The notes: generated from the sequence alone by a model not told the origin. Positions 1 to 7,965 are shown, counted from the first letter of the stretch. The stretch is 64,000 nt of DNA from Paenibacillus azoreducens (GCF_021654775.1 NZ_AP025343.1:1426001-1490000), one strand, 5' to 3'. Numbers and translations are program-made.

Positions 1-1
1 T

Positions 2-1126
2 AAACTCGATTCTGCTCCAATCGCCTTTACAATCGATGCAAATCAGTCCGCACCAAAACAAGTAACCGCGAAAAACGAAATTTATGTAGGTTCCGTCGAG
101 TTGACGAAGGTCGACGCCTTTAACAAAGCGGCACTGGCAGGTGCTAAATTCGACCTTAAGGACGCTGAAGGCAATACGCTGCATTCCGGATTAACGACAG
201 ATGCAGATGGAATATTGTCTGTGAAGAATCTGAAAGCGGGAAGCTACATGTTCATTGAAACAGCTGCTCCAGCAGGTTATGAACTTAAAAACGAACCGCT
301 AAAATTCGAGATTGTGGACGATCAGCTGCTGAAGCTGACGTTTGATAATGGCATGATTCCAGGATCGCTAAGGCTGACCAAAATCGAAACCGGCCGTCCG
401 GACATCCCGCTCAAAAACGCCCAGTTCCGGATTCTCGATGAGAACAAAAAGCCGGTTCTGGATGCCAACGGTAAAGAATTAGCCGGACTCTTGACGAATG
501 AGAAAGGCGAGCTTGCCATCTCGAACTTAAGACCAGGCAAATATTATGCCCAAGAAACAGCGGCGCCTTACGGCTATTGGATCTCGCGCGCATTAACCGA
601 GTTTGAGATCGTTCTGGGCAAGGAAACAGCAGTAACCATTGAAAATGCCAGAATCACGGGCGGCGGAAGCGTTGATCCGAATCCGCCGGGACCATCCAAT
701 CCTGATCCGAACCCGCCTGGAACCACGAACCCTCCAGGAACGACGACTCCGCCTACACCAGGCGGAACGACAACGCCTGGCGTACCTGGAACGATCGTTG
801 AGCCGGGAACAACGGTCCCAGGCACTCCTGGAACCGTAACGGAGCCTGGGAGACCAAGCGAACCGGATACGGATGCGGATAAACCAGCCGAGCTGGATGA
901 TAACAGTGAACCGCCTGCCGGCAACAACGAAGAGGGGCAGCCAGGCAAAGATAAGCCTGCTCCAGCCGGCGATGGCGACGACGGCAAGCCAACACCAGGT
1001 CCAAGCGGCGAAAGCTTGCCGAAAACCGGTGAAGACAGCCAGCTTTCACTCCAACTTGCAGGTCTCAGCTTGGTAATGGTCGGAGCGGCATTGGCAATCT
1101 ACAGAAAAAAACGCGTTAAACCATAA
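2..1126 (+). CDS. LPXTG-anchored surface protein with CnaB/SpaA-type repeats (5'-truncated by window)
   Basis: The frame is open to the window edge, so only the last 374 residues are seen. Two CnaB/SpaA prealbumin-like domains are visible. Each starts with a Lys-bearing strand (VELTKVD, LRLTKIE), has a central Glu motif (FIETAAPAGY, AQETAAPYGY) and ends with an Asn strand (FDNGM, IENAR). In this family these Lys, Glu and Asn residues make an internal isopeptide bond that stiffens cell-wall stalks. A long Pro/Gly/Thr-rich wall-spanning linker follows, then LPKTG, a hydrophobic segment and the tail RKKRVKP, which is the sortase sorting signal. It is probably an adhesin or pilin-like wall protein; the ligand cannot be told. 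A terminator follows 14 bp after the stop. Confidence 0.93.
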   Translation, partial: KLDSAPIAFTIDANQSAPKQVTAKNEIYVGSVELTKVDAFNKAALAGAKFDLKDAEGNTLHSGLTTDADGILSVKNLKAGSYMFIETAAPAGYELKNEPLKFEIVDDQLLKLTFDNGMIPGSLRLTKIETGRPDIPLKNAQFRILDENKKPVLDANGKELAGLLTNEKGELAISNLRPGKYYAQETAAPYGYWISRALTEFEIVLGKETAVTIENARITGGGSVDPNPPGPSNPDPNPPGTTNPPGTTTPPTPGGTTTPGVPGTIVEPGTTVPGTPGTVTEPGRPSEPDTDADKPAELDDNSEPPAGNNEEGQPGKDKPAPAGDGDDGKPTPGPSGESLPKTGEDSQLSLQLAGLSLVMVGAALAIYRKKRVKP

Positions 1127-1139
1127 GTATCATACAAAG

Positions 1140-1173
1140 GCAGCTTACCGATTTCGGTAGGCTGCTTTTTTGT
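1140..1173 (+). terminator. Rho-independent terminator of the LPXTG protein gene
   Basis: Arms GCAGCTTACCG and CGGTAGGCTGC pair over 11 bp with one G-T wobble and are followed by a run of T. I see nothing else supportable in the remaining bases up to the next gene at 1437. Confidence 0.9.
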
Positions 1174-1436
1174 GAAATCACGATTTTCACACAGAAATTG
1201 AACCATGTCTTAATAAATTTGAAGATCGAAATGACATAACCCAGGACTTTGAACTCTCTTAAAAGAAATTTTCGATGCTTGACCGTTCGTGGAAACAAGC
1301 ATACGATGATGAAAAACCTGGCAGTTCAGCTTTATGAGCGACTTCATCCGTCCAATCTTCACCGTCCGGACTGTTCAGGCTGACAGCATGAATAACAATA
1401 AATGAAACCCATTAATCATGAGGAGTCGATGCTGGA

Positions 1437-2258
1437 ATGAGGATTCGTTTTTTGGGCACGGCGGCTTTCGAAGGGATTCCTTCCTTATTTTGTCGCTGTG
1501 GGTTATGCTTGAAAGCAAAAGAGCTTGGAGGTAAAGAGATCCGTTCCCGAACTTCGATGCTGCTGGATGATGATTTGAAAATCGACTTTCCGCCCGATAC
1601 ATTTTTACATATGGTTCGGGACGGTTTGGATTTGGAGCGGATCAAGGATCTGATCTTTACGCATTCGCATTCGGATCATCTATACGCGGAGGATTTGGTT
1701 GCGAGGCTCCCGGGGTATGCGCAATCCGACGCTCATCCGATTCAAGTGTATGGAAATGATGCCGTTCTGCTGAGGATTAAGCAGACGCTTGATTTTAACG
1801 GCGGGCTGCAGGAGAAATTTGTGTTGAACCGGTTAAAGCCATTTGAGCGAAAGGAACTGCAGACGGCGGTGGTTGTGCCGCTTCCGGCCAGCCATGACCC
1901 CATTGAGGCTTGTTATGTGTATTACATTGAAAAGGACGGCAAGTCCATTTTGTACGGACATGACAGCGGCTGGTTCCCTGAAGAAACCTGGGACTGGCTT
2001 CGGGGCAAACAGTTGGATCTGGCCGTGCTCGAATGTACGGTAGGGAAGATCAACTATCGGCAAAGCCATATGAACGTAGATGCCGTTCTGGAAACAAAGC
2101 AGTTTTTTGCGGAAAATGGCGTACTGAAGCCGGAAGCCAATATCGTTGTGACCCATTTCTCTCATAACGGGCAGTTATCCCATTCCGATCTGACGGAAAT
2201 TTTCACGCCGCACGGGATCCAAGTGGCATACGATGGCATGGTCCTTGAACTTCCGTGA
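1437..2258 (+). CDS. MBL-fold metallo-hydrolase, PhnP-like
   Basis: 273 residues. The metallo-beta-lactamase signature HSHSDH lies near residues 76-81, and a late HFSH motif could supply further metal ligands. Close to the N-terminus is C-x-C-x2-C (FCRCGLC). PhnP of the C-P lyase pathway carries the same motif as a structural zinc site, following a similar G-x-P stretch. PhnP opens 5-phosphoribosyl 1,2-cyclic phosphate. The gene is monocistronic, with AGGAG 11 bp upstream and its own terminator. It lies about 3 kb before the phn operon, which has a PHP phosphodiesterase instead, so a shared or backup role is possible. Family membership is firm; the substrate is inference. Confidence 0.8.
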   Translation: MRIRFLGTAAFEGIPSLFCRCGLCLKAKELGGKEIRSRTSMLLDDDLKIDFPPDTFLHMVRDGLDLERIKDLIFTHSHSDHLYAEDLVARLPGYAQSDAHPIQVYGNDAVLLRIKQTLDFNGGLQEKFVLNRLKPFERKELQTAVVVPLPASHDPIEACYVYYIEKDGKSILYGHDSGWFPEETWDWLRGKQLDLAVLECTVGKINYRQSHMNVDAVLETKQFFAENGVLKPEANIVVTHFSHNGQLSHSDLTEIFTPHGIQVAYDGMVLELP

Positions 2259-2267
2259 AAAGATAGA

Positions 2268-2300
2268 AATCGCTGATGCGTGAAGCACCAGCGATTTTTC
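2268..2300 (+). terminator. Rho-independent terminator after the PhnP-like gene
   Basis: The stem AAATCGCTG / CAGCGATTT is followed by T residues, 10 bp after the stop codon. Confidence 0.85.
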
Positions 2301-2422
2301 TTGATCAATAAAAAGAATAAACTTAAACTTCAATGTCCTCATCCTGAAATAGTGAGAGAAGTTTTTACTAAAAGCAATCTGTCAGCAGCATGATTACCAT
2401 TCTGTTTTTTTGAAAATGACGT

Positions 2423-2560
2423 TCAAGGGGATGCTCCTTTGGGTGGTTTGACGGATGTACTGGGAACTTTATCGGCGCGTTTAGCCTCTGCGCATCCGAC
2501 AATCAGGATGCTGAAGGTCAGAACGGCTGCAACAACAGTATGCGTTTGCCTGGTTTTCAT
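2423..2560 (-). CDS. Small secreted or lipoprotein-like peptide, 45 aa
   Basis: A 45-residue frame on the minus strand preceded by GAGGTGGTG seven bases before ATG, a very good ribosome binding site. The N-terminus MKTRQTHTVV is basic and is followed by a hydrophobic stretch ending in ILIVGC, which resembles a signal peptide with a lipobox-like Cys. The remaining 22 residues are polar (K, P, S, T). Such layouts occur in small lipoproteins and in exported signalling pro-peptides. No Rap-type receptor gene lies next to it, so a quorum role is only a thought. No family is recognised. Confidence 0.5.
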   Translation of the reverse strand: MKTRQTHTVVAAVLTFSILIVGCAEAKRADKVPSTSVKPPKGASP

Positions 2561-2867
2561 AATTTCACCACCTCTTATATTCCGATCGATCATATCGTTA
2601 ATAATTAACCGTTTGGATACTTCACTTTACAATGAAAGGCCAATCATTTCCATATAGGCGTATACCTATATAACGCGTTATTTACCAATAAGTTCTATTT
2701 TTCAAGAAACGTTCACATTCTCTGCCAGCAGAAAGGGGCATGACGGATTGAGGGCTCGTTTCCTTAATGTATTAAACGTATGAATGAAGTCTTGGTTACA
2801 AAATAATTGATTTGGAGAAAGAGAATGCCTCGCGTAGATGGGCGGAAGACGATCGGCAAATAAAACA

Positions 2868-2896
2868 TAAAAAAGACCATCCATTTCGGACGGTCT
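2868..2896 (-). terminator. Terminator downstream of ybaK
   Basis: Read on the minus strand, AGACCGTCC and GGATGGTCT form a 9-bp stem followed by T6. It lies about 95 bp beyond the ybaK stop. Nothing else is recognised between 2561 and 2988. Confidence 0.85.
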
Positions 2897-2988
2897 ATAT
2901 GGTTTAAGGTACGCAATATCCCAGCCTGTATTCAGTTTGGCATCTTCAAAAAAACGGGGACGCCTTGATTATTTAATGGATGCATAAG

Positions 2989-3465
2989 CTAATGTATAAT
3001 CTCTTCAAAATTTGCATCTGTTACATTTTTTAATGCCTGTACACTTAGTTCAATCTGAACCCCAATTTTTCCGCCGCTGACGATAATTCGTTCAAGACTA
3101 GACGCACTATAGTCAATAAATGTAGGATATTTCTTTTTCATGCCTATTGGCGAACATCCGCCGCGGATATATCCCGTCCACTTTTGAATGTCCTTTACGG
3201 GCAGCATGTCCACTTTCTTCTCTCCGGCCGCTTTAGCAGCCTTTTTCAAATTTAATTCGGTCTCGACAGGAATGACAAACACATAAATATTCTCTTTCTC
3301 CCCATGCACAACCAATGTTTTATAAACCATGCCCGGATCTTTACCAATCTTCCTGGCTACAGAAACGCCATCAATTTTGTTATCGTTGGTTTCATACGTT
3401 ATGGCTTCATACGAAACATGATTTTGATCAAGGATTCGCATGGCATTTGTTTTGGCCTTTGACAT
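2989..3465 (-). CDS. ybaK: Cys-tRNA(Pro)/Cys-tRNA(Cys) deacylase, YbaK/EbsC family
   Basis: 158 residues, the full length of the YbaK family. These free-standing editing domains hydrolyse Cys mis-attached to tRNA-Pro. Visible family features are the N-terminal MRILDQNHVSYE segment, a catalytic-type Lys in VYKTLVV, and the loop YIRGGCSPIGMKKKYP that lines the pocket. AGGAGAAGG precedes ATG. A tRNA-Pro gene lies 325 bp upstream on the other strand; this may be coincidence but matches the substrate. The gene has its own terminator. Confidence 0.9.
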   Translation of the reverse strand: MSKAKTNAMRILDQNHVSYEAITYETNDNKIDGVSVARKIGKDPGMVYKTLVVHGEKENIYVFVIPVETELNLKKAAKAAGEKKVDMLPVKDIQKWTGYIRGGCSPIGMKKKYPTFIDYSASSLERIIVSGGKIGVQIELSVQALKNVTDANFEEIIH

Positions 3466-3652
3466 TTTTCCTTCTCCTTTTCAAAAATACCGTAAAGTAG
3501 TACGTCATTCTAGACTAAAAGATGATGGATATAAGGTCAAATGATGTAGCCGCTCATTTTATGGGCAGTTCCATCTTATTTAAGCGGAAGGAAGACTGAT
3601 TTTTGTGGTCCGAGCCCGTGATATTATTATGTTTTGGTGTACAGTTAATCTA

Positions 3653-3682
3653 TTGCAGGGGTACGCGCCCATACGTTATAAT
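3653..3682 (+). promoter_or_regulatory. Putative sigma-A promoter for tRNA-Pro
   Basis: TTGCAG and TATAAT are separated by 18 bp, about 110 bp before the mature tRNA start. No other candidate is visible between ybaK and the tRNA. Confidence 0.55.
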
Positions 3683-3790
3683 AGCGTTAAACATGGAAAT
3701 TGGATGAATTAACCAACATAACGGAATACCGCACAATGAACAGGTAAAACACCTCGCTATGCAGAAAACAACGTACAGACATTCTTTCAT

Positions 3791-3864
3791 CGGGGTATGG
3801 CGCAGTCTGGTAGCGCGCACCCTTGGGGTGGGTGAGGCCGTGGGTTCGAATCCCGCTACTCCGA
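3791..3864 (+). tRNA. tRNA-Pro (anticodon GGG)
   Basis: A full cloverleaf can be drawn. The acceptor stem is CGGGGTA/TACTCCG, the D stem GCGC/GCGC, and the anticodon stem CACCC/GGGTG with loop TTGGGGT gives anticodon GGG. The T arm is GTGGG-TTCGAAT-CCCGC. The discriminator is A, and CCA is not encoded. It reads CCC and CCU codons. Confidence 0.96.
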
Positions 3865-3930
3865 TAAAACTTTATGTATCAAGCTGTTTGTCTATTTATT
3901 CTTTTTTAAAAAGGTAGCAGAAGATAGATA

Positions 3931-3962
3931 ACCACTCCATTTAAGGAGTGGCTTTCTCTTTA
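3931..3962 (+). terminator. Terminator after tRNA-Pro
   Basis: CCACTCC and GGAGTGG make a 7-bp stem with a 6-base loop, followed by a T/C-rich tract. Confidence 0.7.
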
Positions 3963-4048
3963 AATACAGAAATTATGGCAAGTGTTTGGTGCAGGCTACT
4001 CGTGGTTTTAGCCATGAGAGGTCAAATATTGTGTTTGAGGTGTCAGAA

Positions 4049-4486
4049 ATGGATTTTAACGAATATATGGCATTTGTCAGAAAATGCAAGGAAGAACCTG
4101 TAAAAGAACTCAACGAATCAGACTTCGACGATATAGAGAAAACGGTGGGTGCAGAATTGCCCGTCGATTTTAAATCCTTTTATCTAAAAAGCAATGGAGA
4201 AGTTGAAAGCGAATATTATAGTTTCTCTCCCATTAAATATGGATTTTCAATAGAGAAACATATATATGTTTATGCTGAGCAAGGCATTTCTTTTGGGAAA
4301 AAGCTACCTTTTGCAACAGATATCCATGGACACACATATTTATTGTCTTTAGAAAATGATAGTTATGGACAAGTGCTTTTCCTACAACATGAATATGAAG
4401 ATGAACAAGATTATGATTTTGTCGCAAACAGCTTTACAGATTTTCTTAATGAATTTGTATCCAAAGAGAAAACATTTTTAATATGA
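4049..4486 (+). CDS. SMI1/KNR4 (SUKH) family protein
   Basis: 145 residues starting at MDFNEYM. This ATG has GAGGTG seven bases upstream; the longer frame from 3986 lacks a site. The order of features fits SUKH proteins: an acidic helix (ESDFDDIEKTVGAELP), the turn LPVDFKSFYLKSNG, then strands ending in SFTDFLNEF. SUKH proteins are commonly immunity proteins of contact-dependent or secreted polymorphic toxins. No toxin is adjacent. The codons are visibly more AT-rich than those of the neighbouring genes, suggesting transfer. It is a single gene with its own terminator. Confidence 0.8.
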   Translation: MDFNEYMAFVRKCKEEPVKELNESDFDDIEKTVGAELPVDFKSFYLKSNGEVESEYYSFSPIKYGFSIEKHIYVYAEQGISFGKKLPFATDIHGHTYLLSLENDSYGQVLFLQHEYEDEQDYDFVANSFTDFLNEFVSKEKTFLI

Positions 4487-4501
4487 ACTAAAGTCTTATA
4501 T

Positions 4502-4546
4502 AAAAAGCGTTTACCGAAAGCCGCTGCTTCCGGCGAACGCTTTTTA
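4502..4546 (+). terminator. Terminator after the SUKH gene
   Basis: AAAAAGCGTT and AACGCTTTTT pair at the base of a hairpin that also holds a GCCGC-rich inner part. Confidence 0.8.
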
Positions 4547-4564
4547 TGTTTGGCTTAGCATTGA

Positions 4565-4904
4565 TTAAATTTTGTTGATAGGGCGAAAGAATCGATCGCT
4601 GCGGCCGCGTCGCAAAAACTGATTGGCGGATACGATGACGGCACATTCCGTCCGGACGAACATTACGCGCGCAGAGATGACCGCCATGATTGTCCGAGCG
4701 CTGCACCTGCCACTGGATGAATCAGCAACCCCTGCTTTTACGGATAAACAGGACATTCCCGTTTGGGCGAAAGGTCCGGCGGCCGCAGCCGTAGAACAAG
4801 GCATCATCAAGGGGCTGAACGGTCAGTTTGCTCTCGCCCGTCTCGCGACGAGAGCCGAGGCTGCGGCGATGCTGATCCGGATGCGGCAGTCGGAAGGATT
4901 ATAA
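4565..4904 (+). pseudogene. Frameshifted remnant of an SLH-domain protein
   Basis: One frame opens after a TGA at 4562 and reads AKESIAAA...GGYDDGTFRPDEH, the first half of an S-layer homology domain. The expected continuation ITRAEMTAMIVRAL appears in a different frame from about 4659. This is followed by part of a second SLH unit (FTDKQDIPVWAK ... ATRAEAAAMLIRM) and a stop at 4902. The joint fits loss of two bases (cat-att to catt). No start codon or signal peptide precedes it, so this is the 3' tail of a decayed surface-protein gene. Confidence 0.85.
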
Positions 4905-4918
4905 TCGGTTTAGAAATC

Positions 4919-4965
4919 AAAGATCAGGGAATTCCGCGTGCGGATGGCATCCCTGGTCTTTTTTT
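4919..4965 (+). terminator. Terminator after the SLH remnant
   Basis: AGATCAGGGA and TCCCTGGTCT pair with one wobble, followed by a run of seven T. It survives from the decayed surface-protein gene. Confidence 0.85.
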
Positions 4966-5026
4966 GTTGTGCGATGACCGAATAGGACCCCCGATCCGAT
5001 GCTTGATTTTACAATTCCCCATTCCC

Positions 5027-5074
5027 GGCTTGTCTCTTAAGATCGCGAAGATCCGGTAAAGACAGGCTTTTTTT
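5027..5074 (+). terminator. Second hairpin with T tract
   Basis: GCTTGTCT and AGACAGGC pair with one wobble around an inner GATC/GATC match, followed by eight T. It would insulate the phn promoter from upstream reading. Confidence 0.55.
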
Positions 5075-5128
5075 TACGTGAGCCATTCCGTAGAGAACCC
5101 GGGAGCGATTTGACAAAGACGTCCTTTT

Positions 5129-5156
5129 TTTACAGATACTTTACAGTGATTTGACC
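5129..5156 (+). promoter_or_regulatory. Candidate PhoP box (three repeats)
   Basis: TTTACA at 5129, TTTACA at 5140 and TTGACC at 5151 lie exactly 11 bp apart, one helical turn each. The Bacillus PhoP consensus is direct TTWACA-like repeats with about 5-bp spacers. The box is about 90 bp before the first gene of the phosphonate operon, whose products release phosphate, so phosphate-starvation control fits well. Confidence 0.72.
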
Positions 5157-5161
5157 CTTGC

Positions 5162-5177
5162 AACTTGGCACCAAGTT
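5162..5177. promoter_or_regulatory. 16-bp palindrome, candidate PhnF operator
   Basis: AACTTGG-CA-CCAAGTT is a perfect inverted repeat six bases after the PhoP box, where it would overlap the promoter. The operon encodes a GntR/HutC-type regulator (6787-7506), whose relatives bind short palindromes. Assignment to that protein is inference. Confidence 0.55.
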
Positions 5178-5247
5178 AGACTGAAGCTACGAATTGCGGA
5201 TCGGGCTAAAACGTTTGTCTGCGCAGCGATTCCGATTCGTTGAATCC

Positions 5248-6117
5248 ATGGACAAGGTGGTGCTCAAGATCAAAACGGAACTGCATTGCCATACGAACAT
5301 TTCGGACGGCTCTTATTCTTTTGAGCAATTGGCCGAAGCGGCCCTGAAAGAGGACATCCGGGTGCTGGCGGTAACGAACCATGACACGACCCAAGGCCTC
5401 GCCCTAATGGCGGAACAGGGCGGCAGCCTCGGGCTCGAAATTATTCCGGCCATCGAAATTTCCGCTTGCGACCGGGAAAGAAAGACCAAGGTTCATATTT
5501 TGGGTTACTTTATCGAGCCCGGTCACCCTGCTCTTGAACGGTTATGCGCGCCTATGATCGCCAAACGCCACGAAACCTCGCGGCTGATGGTTGAACGTTT
5601 GGCCGAAGCGGGGTACCGCATTACTTGGGATCAGGTCCAGCGGTATGCGCTGGGCGGAACCGGAGTGTATAAGCAGCACATCATGCATGCCTTGATTGAT
5701 GAAGGCTACGCCGTTTCCATTTACGGGGAGTTGTACAAGAAATTGTTTGCCAAGGGCCAAAACGGGGAGGCGGGGATCGCCCATATCCCGCTGGAATACT
5801 TGCACGCCAGGGATGCCATCGATGCGATCCTTCAAGCGGGAGGGGTTCCGGTTCTGGCTCATCCGGGCCAATACGGCAATTTTGACTATATCCGCGATCT
5901 GGTAGGCATGGGGCTTCAAGGGATTGAGGTTTGGCACCCGCTTCATGATCAAGAAGACGAAGAGCGGGCAAAGGAGTATGCGAGGCGGTACGACCTCGTC
6001 ATGACCGGAGGCTCCGATTTTCACGGCTTTTACGGGGAAAAGGAAGTCCTGCTGGGCAGCAAGGACCCGGGCCTCGCCTGTGTCGACGAGCTCAGAAAAC
6101 GGAAAATCCACGCGTAG
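5248..6117 (+). CDS. PHP-domain phosphodiesterase of the phosphonate operon (PhnPP-like)
   Basis: 289 residues from ATG 5248; an in-frame TTG at 5194 is a weaker choice, and neither has a clear ribosome binding site. PHP metal-binding motifs are in order: ELHCHTNISDG, TNHDTT, IPAIEIS, a mid His segment, LAHPGQ and GGSDFHG. A PHP enzyme of this kind is known from Gram-positive bacteria to hydrolyse the cyclic ribose phosphate left by C-P lyase to ribose 5-phosphate, making PhnP and PhnN unnecessary. The operon has no phnN, which agrees. It is the first gene after the PhoP box. Confidence 0.85.
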   Translation: MDKVVLKIKTELHCHTNISDGSYSFEQLAEAALKEDIRVLAVTNHDTTQGLALMAEQGGSLGLEIIPAIEISACDRERKTKVHILGYFIEPGHPALERLCAPMIAKRHETSRLMVERLAEAGYRITWDQVQRYALGGTGVYKQHIMHALIDEGYAVSIYGELYKKLFAKGQNGEAGIAHIPLEYLHARDAIDAILQAGGVPVLAHPGQYGNFDYIRDLVGMGLQGIEVWHPLHDQEDEERAKEYARRYDLVMTGGSDFHGFYGEKEVLLGSKDPGLACVDELRKRKIHA

Positions 6118-6132
6118 AGGAGAGTGCCTCAA

Positions 6133-6784
6133 ATGGAACAGCATCAGGTGCACCGTCCTACAGAATCTAAACGGCTCACGGTCGAACCGGATATTCATCC
6201 GAGCGCGCATGTTCTTCACAGCACGTTCGGATCCTGGACCTCCATCGGTCCGGGCAACCAGATCATTGAATCCCATATCGGGGATTACACCTACACAATG
6301 GATGACGTTACCGTCAACTATGCCGAAATCGGCAAATACACCTCTATAGCTTCGCATGTCTGCATCAATCCGGTGGACCATCCGATGGAGCGGGTAACGC
6401 AGCATCATATGACCTATCGGCGCAGGGATTACGGTTTTGCCGCCACCGACGATGAGGTTATTTTTAACCGGCGCAGGGGCAACCGCGTAACCATCGGCCA
6501 TGACGTCTGGATTGGCCATGGCGCGATCATCATGAAGGGGGTCCATATCGGCATTGGAGCCGTGGTAGGGTCCGGCGCCATCGTGACCAAGGACGTCGAG
6601 CCGTATGCCATTGTCGTCGGCGTGCCGGCAAGACCGGTTCGAAAAAGGTTTCCCGATGAGGATCGCCCGGCTCATGGAGATAGCCTGGTGGGATTGGCCC
6701 CGGGAAGTCATGGAGGAACGGTTCGAAGAGCTGAATGATACGGAGGCTTTTATTCGGAAGTACGGAGTTGATATCCGGAGCTAA
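6133..6784 (+). pseudogene. Phosphonate-locus hexapeptide acyltransferase, frameshifted near its C-terminus
   Basis: AGAGGAG lies 10 bp before ATG 6133. The first ~175 residues are a left-handed beta-helix acyltransferase of the type found in phn operons, with hexapeptide turns such as VWIGHGAI and [12 protein letters not shown], and [14 protein letters not shown]. After GATGAG (about 6658) the frame changes to an unrelated tail ending at 6738. The adjacent frame gives [19 protein letters not shown] and then [20 protein letters not shown], stopping at 6784, which is the normal tail of this family. One extra G explains it. The enzyme may keep its catalytic core, or this may be a sequencing error. 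Confidence 0.85.
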
Positions 6785-6786
6785 AA

Positions 6787-7506
6787 GTGAAGGGAACGAG
6801 CGAAATGCGCGAGGAAATGGAGATCATGGATAAGCTGATATTCGATATGGAGGCAGGAGTTTATGAGCCCGATGACAAGCTGCCCTCCGAGAACGATTTG
6901 GCCCGACTGTTCAAGGTCCCACGAATGACCGCCCGCAAAGCCTACGAAAAGCTCCAGGACCTTGGTTACGTATATTCGAAGCAGGGGAAAGGCAGCTTTG
7001 TCCGGGATCAGCACCAGCGCATCCCGCTCCTTTTTTCCGGCAATGAAAGCTTTAGCTCCAAAATGCTTCAAATGGGGTACGATTACCAGTCCCGCAATCT
7101 GTTTTGCGATCCCATCGAATATAATCATAAAATTTATGAAACGCTCGGCGCGGACCCCGGAGAGAGAGTCTTCAAAATCGGCAGGCTGCGCCTCATCGGT
7201 AACCGGCCGATCGCGATTCATATCTCTTACGTGCCGGAATCCATGTTTGCGGACATCGGGCAGACCGGAAGGGATATTACCTCGATGTTCGAGTATTACC
7301 GAAGGAAGGGGTACATCGATTTCGGATCGATGAAGACGCTCCTCAGCGTCAAGTATCCCGGCAAAGCGGAGAGGGAACTGCTCGCCTGCACCGGCCTCAT
7401 TCCGCTGCTCGTGGTGGAAACGGGTTGCCTGGATAACCGGACGGGAAGGGCGCTTGAATATACGCGGATACTGTATAGGAGTGACTATTTTACGTATGAG
7501 CTCTAA
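6787..7506 (+). CDS. phnF: GntR/HutC-family regulator of phosphonate genes
   Basis: 239 residues from GTG 6787 with GGAG seven bases upstream. The N-terminal winged helix (about 10-75) contains LPSENDLARLFKVPRMTARKAYEKL and the wing GYVYSKQGKGSFV. A UTRA effector domain follows (about 90-235). Its place between the operon leader genes and phnG matches PhnF. It probably represses the operon until a phosphonate-related ligand binds; the palindrome at 5162-5177 is a candidate operator. Confidence 0.85.
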   Translation: MKGTSEMREEMEIMDKLIFDMEAGVYEPDDKLPSENDLARLFKVPRMTARKAYEKLQDLGYVYSKQGKGSFVRDQHQRIPLLFSGNESFSSKMLQMGYDYQSRNLFCDPIEYNHKIYETLGADPGERVFKIGRLRLIGNRPIAIHISYVPESMFADIGQTGRDITSMFEYYRRKGYIDFGSMKTLLSVKYPGKAERELLACTGLIPLLVVETGCLDNRTGRALEYTRILYRSDYFTYEL

Positions 7507-7524
7507 AACGGGAGGTTTGAAAGG

Positions 7525-7965
7525 ATGAAGCGAAGACGAAGAACCGAGATCCTGATTGAAGGATCCCGGGAGATAGCCTCGGCCATGGCGCAGGAAATTT
7601 CAGACCGGTACGAGGTGAGGCTAATCGAGGAACCGAATCAAGGGCTTGTCATGGCCAAGGTTAGGGAAACTGCTGAGCAAAGCCTGTTTTACATTGGCGA
7701 AGTGCTGGTAAGCGAGTGCAAGGTACAGGTGGAAGGATGCATGGGGCTCGGTATCGTCAAGGGACTTCATAATGATCTGGCTTATCAGCTGGCCGTTATC
7801 GACGCCGCTTATCAAGCCGGGCTGCGGGAGACCTTGGCCTGGGAGCCGCTTCTCGGCTCCGAAGAGGCGAAGCTCAGGGCACGGCGGGAGAAGGCGTTCG
7901 GCCAAATCGCCAAAACGAAGGTGGATTTCGAGACGATGGATACGGTTAAAGGAGGAGAGCGATGA
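7525..7965 (+). CDS. phnG: C-P lyase complex subunit PhnG
   Basis: 146 residues, normal for PhnG. It carries the PhnG segments around LIEEPNQGLVMAKVRETAE and GEVLVSECKVQVEG. In Escherichia coli PhnG joins PhnH, PhnI and PhnJ in the core complex that attaches phosphonate to the ribose of ATP. GGGAGG precedes the ATG, and the stop overlaps phnH by 4 bp, implying translational coupling. Confidence 0.93.
   Translation: MKRRRRTEILIEGSREIASAMAQEISDRYEVRLIEEPNQGLVMAKVRETAEQSLFYIGEVLVSECKVQVEGCMGLGIVKGLHNDLAYQLAVIDAAYQAGLRETLAWEPLLGSEEAKLRARREKAFGQIAKTKVDFETMDTVKGGER

Noticed and set aside
2439..2657. 72-aa plus-strand frame
   Set aside because: It overlaps the minus-strand peptide gene, which has a far better ribosome binding site and signal-like N-terminus.
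5542..6711. 389-aa frame on the minus strand opposite the PHP and hexapeptide genes
   Set aside because: It is antisense to two genes with clear motifs, has no ribosome binding site, and shows no recognisable domain.
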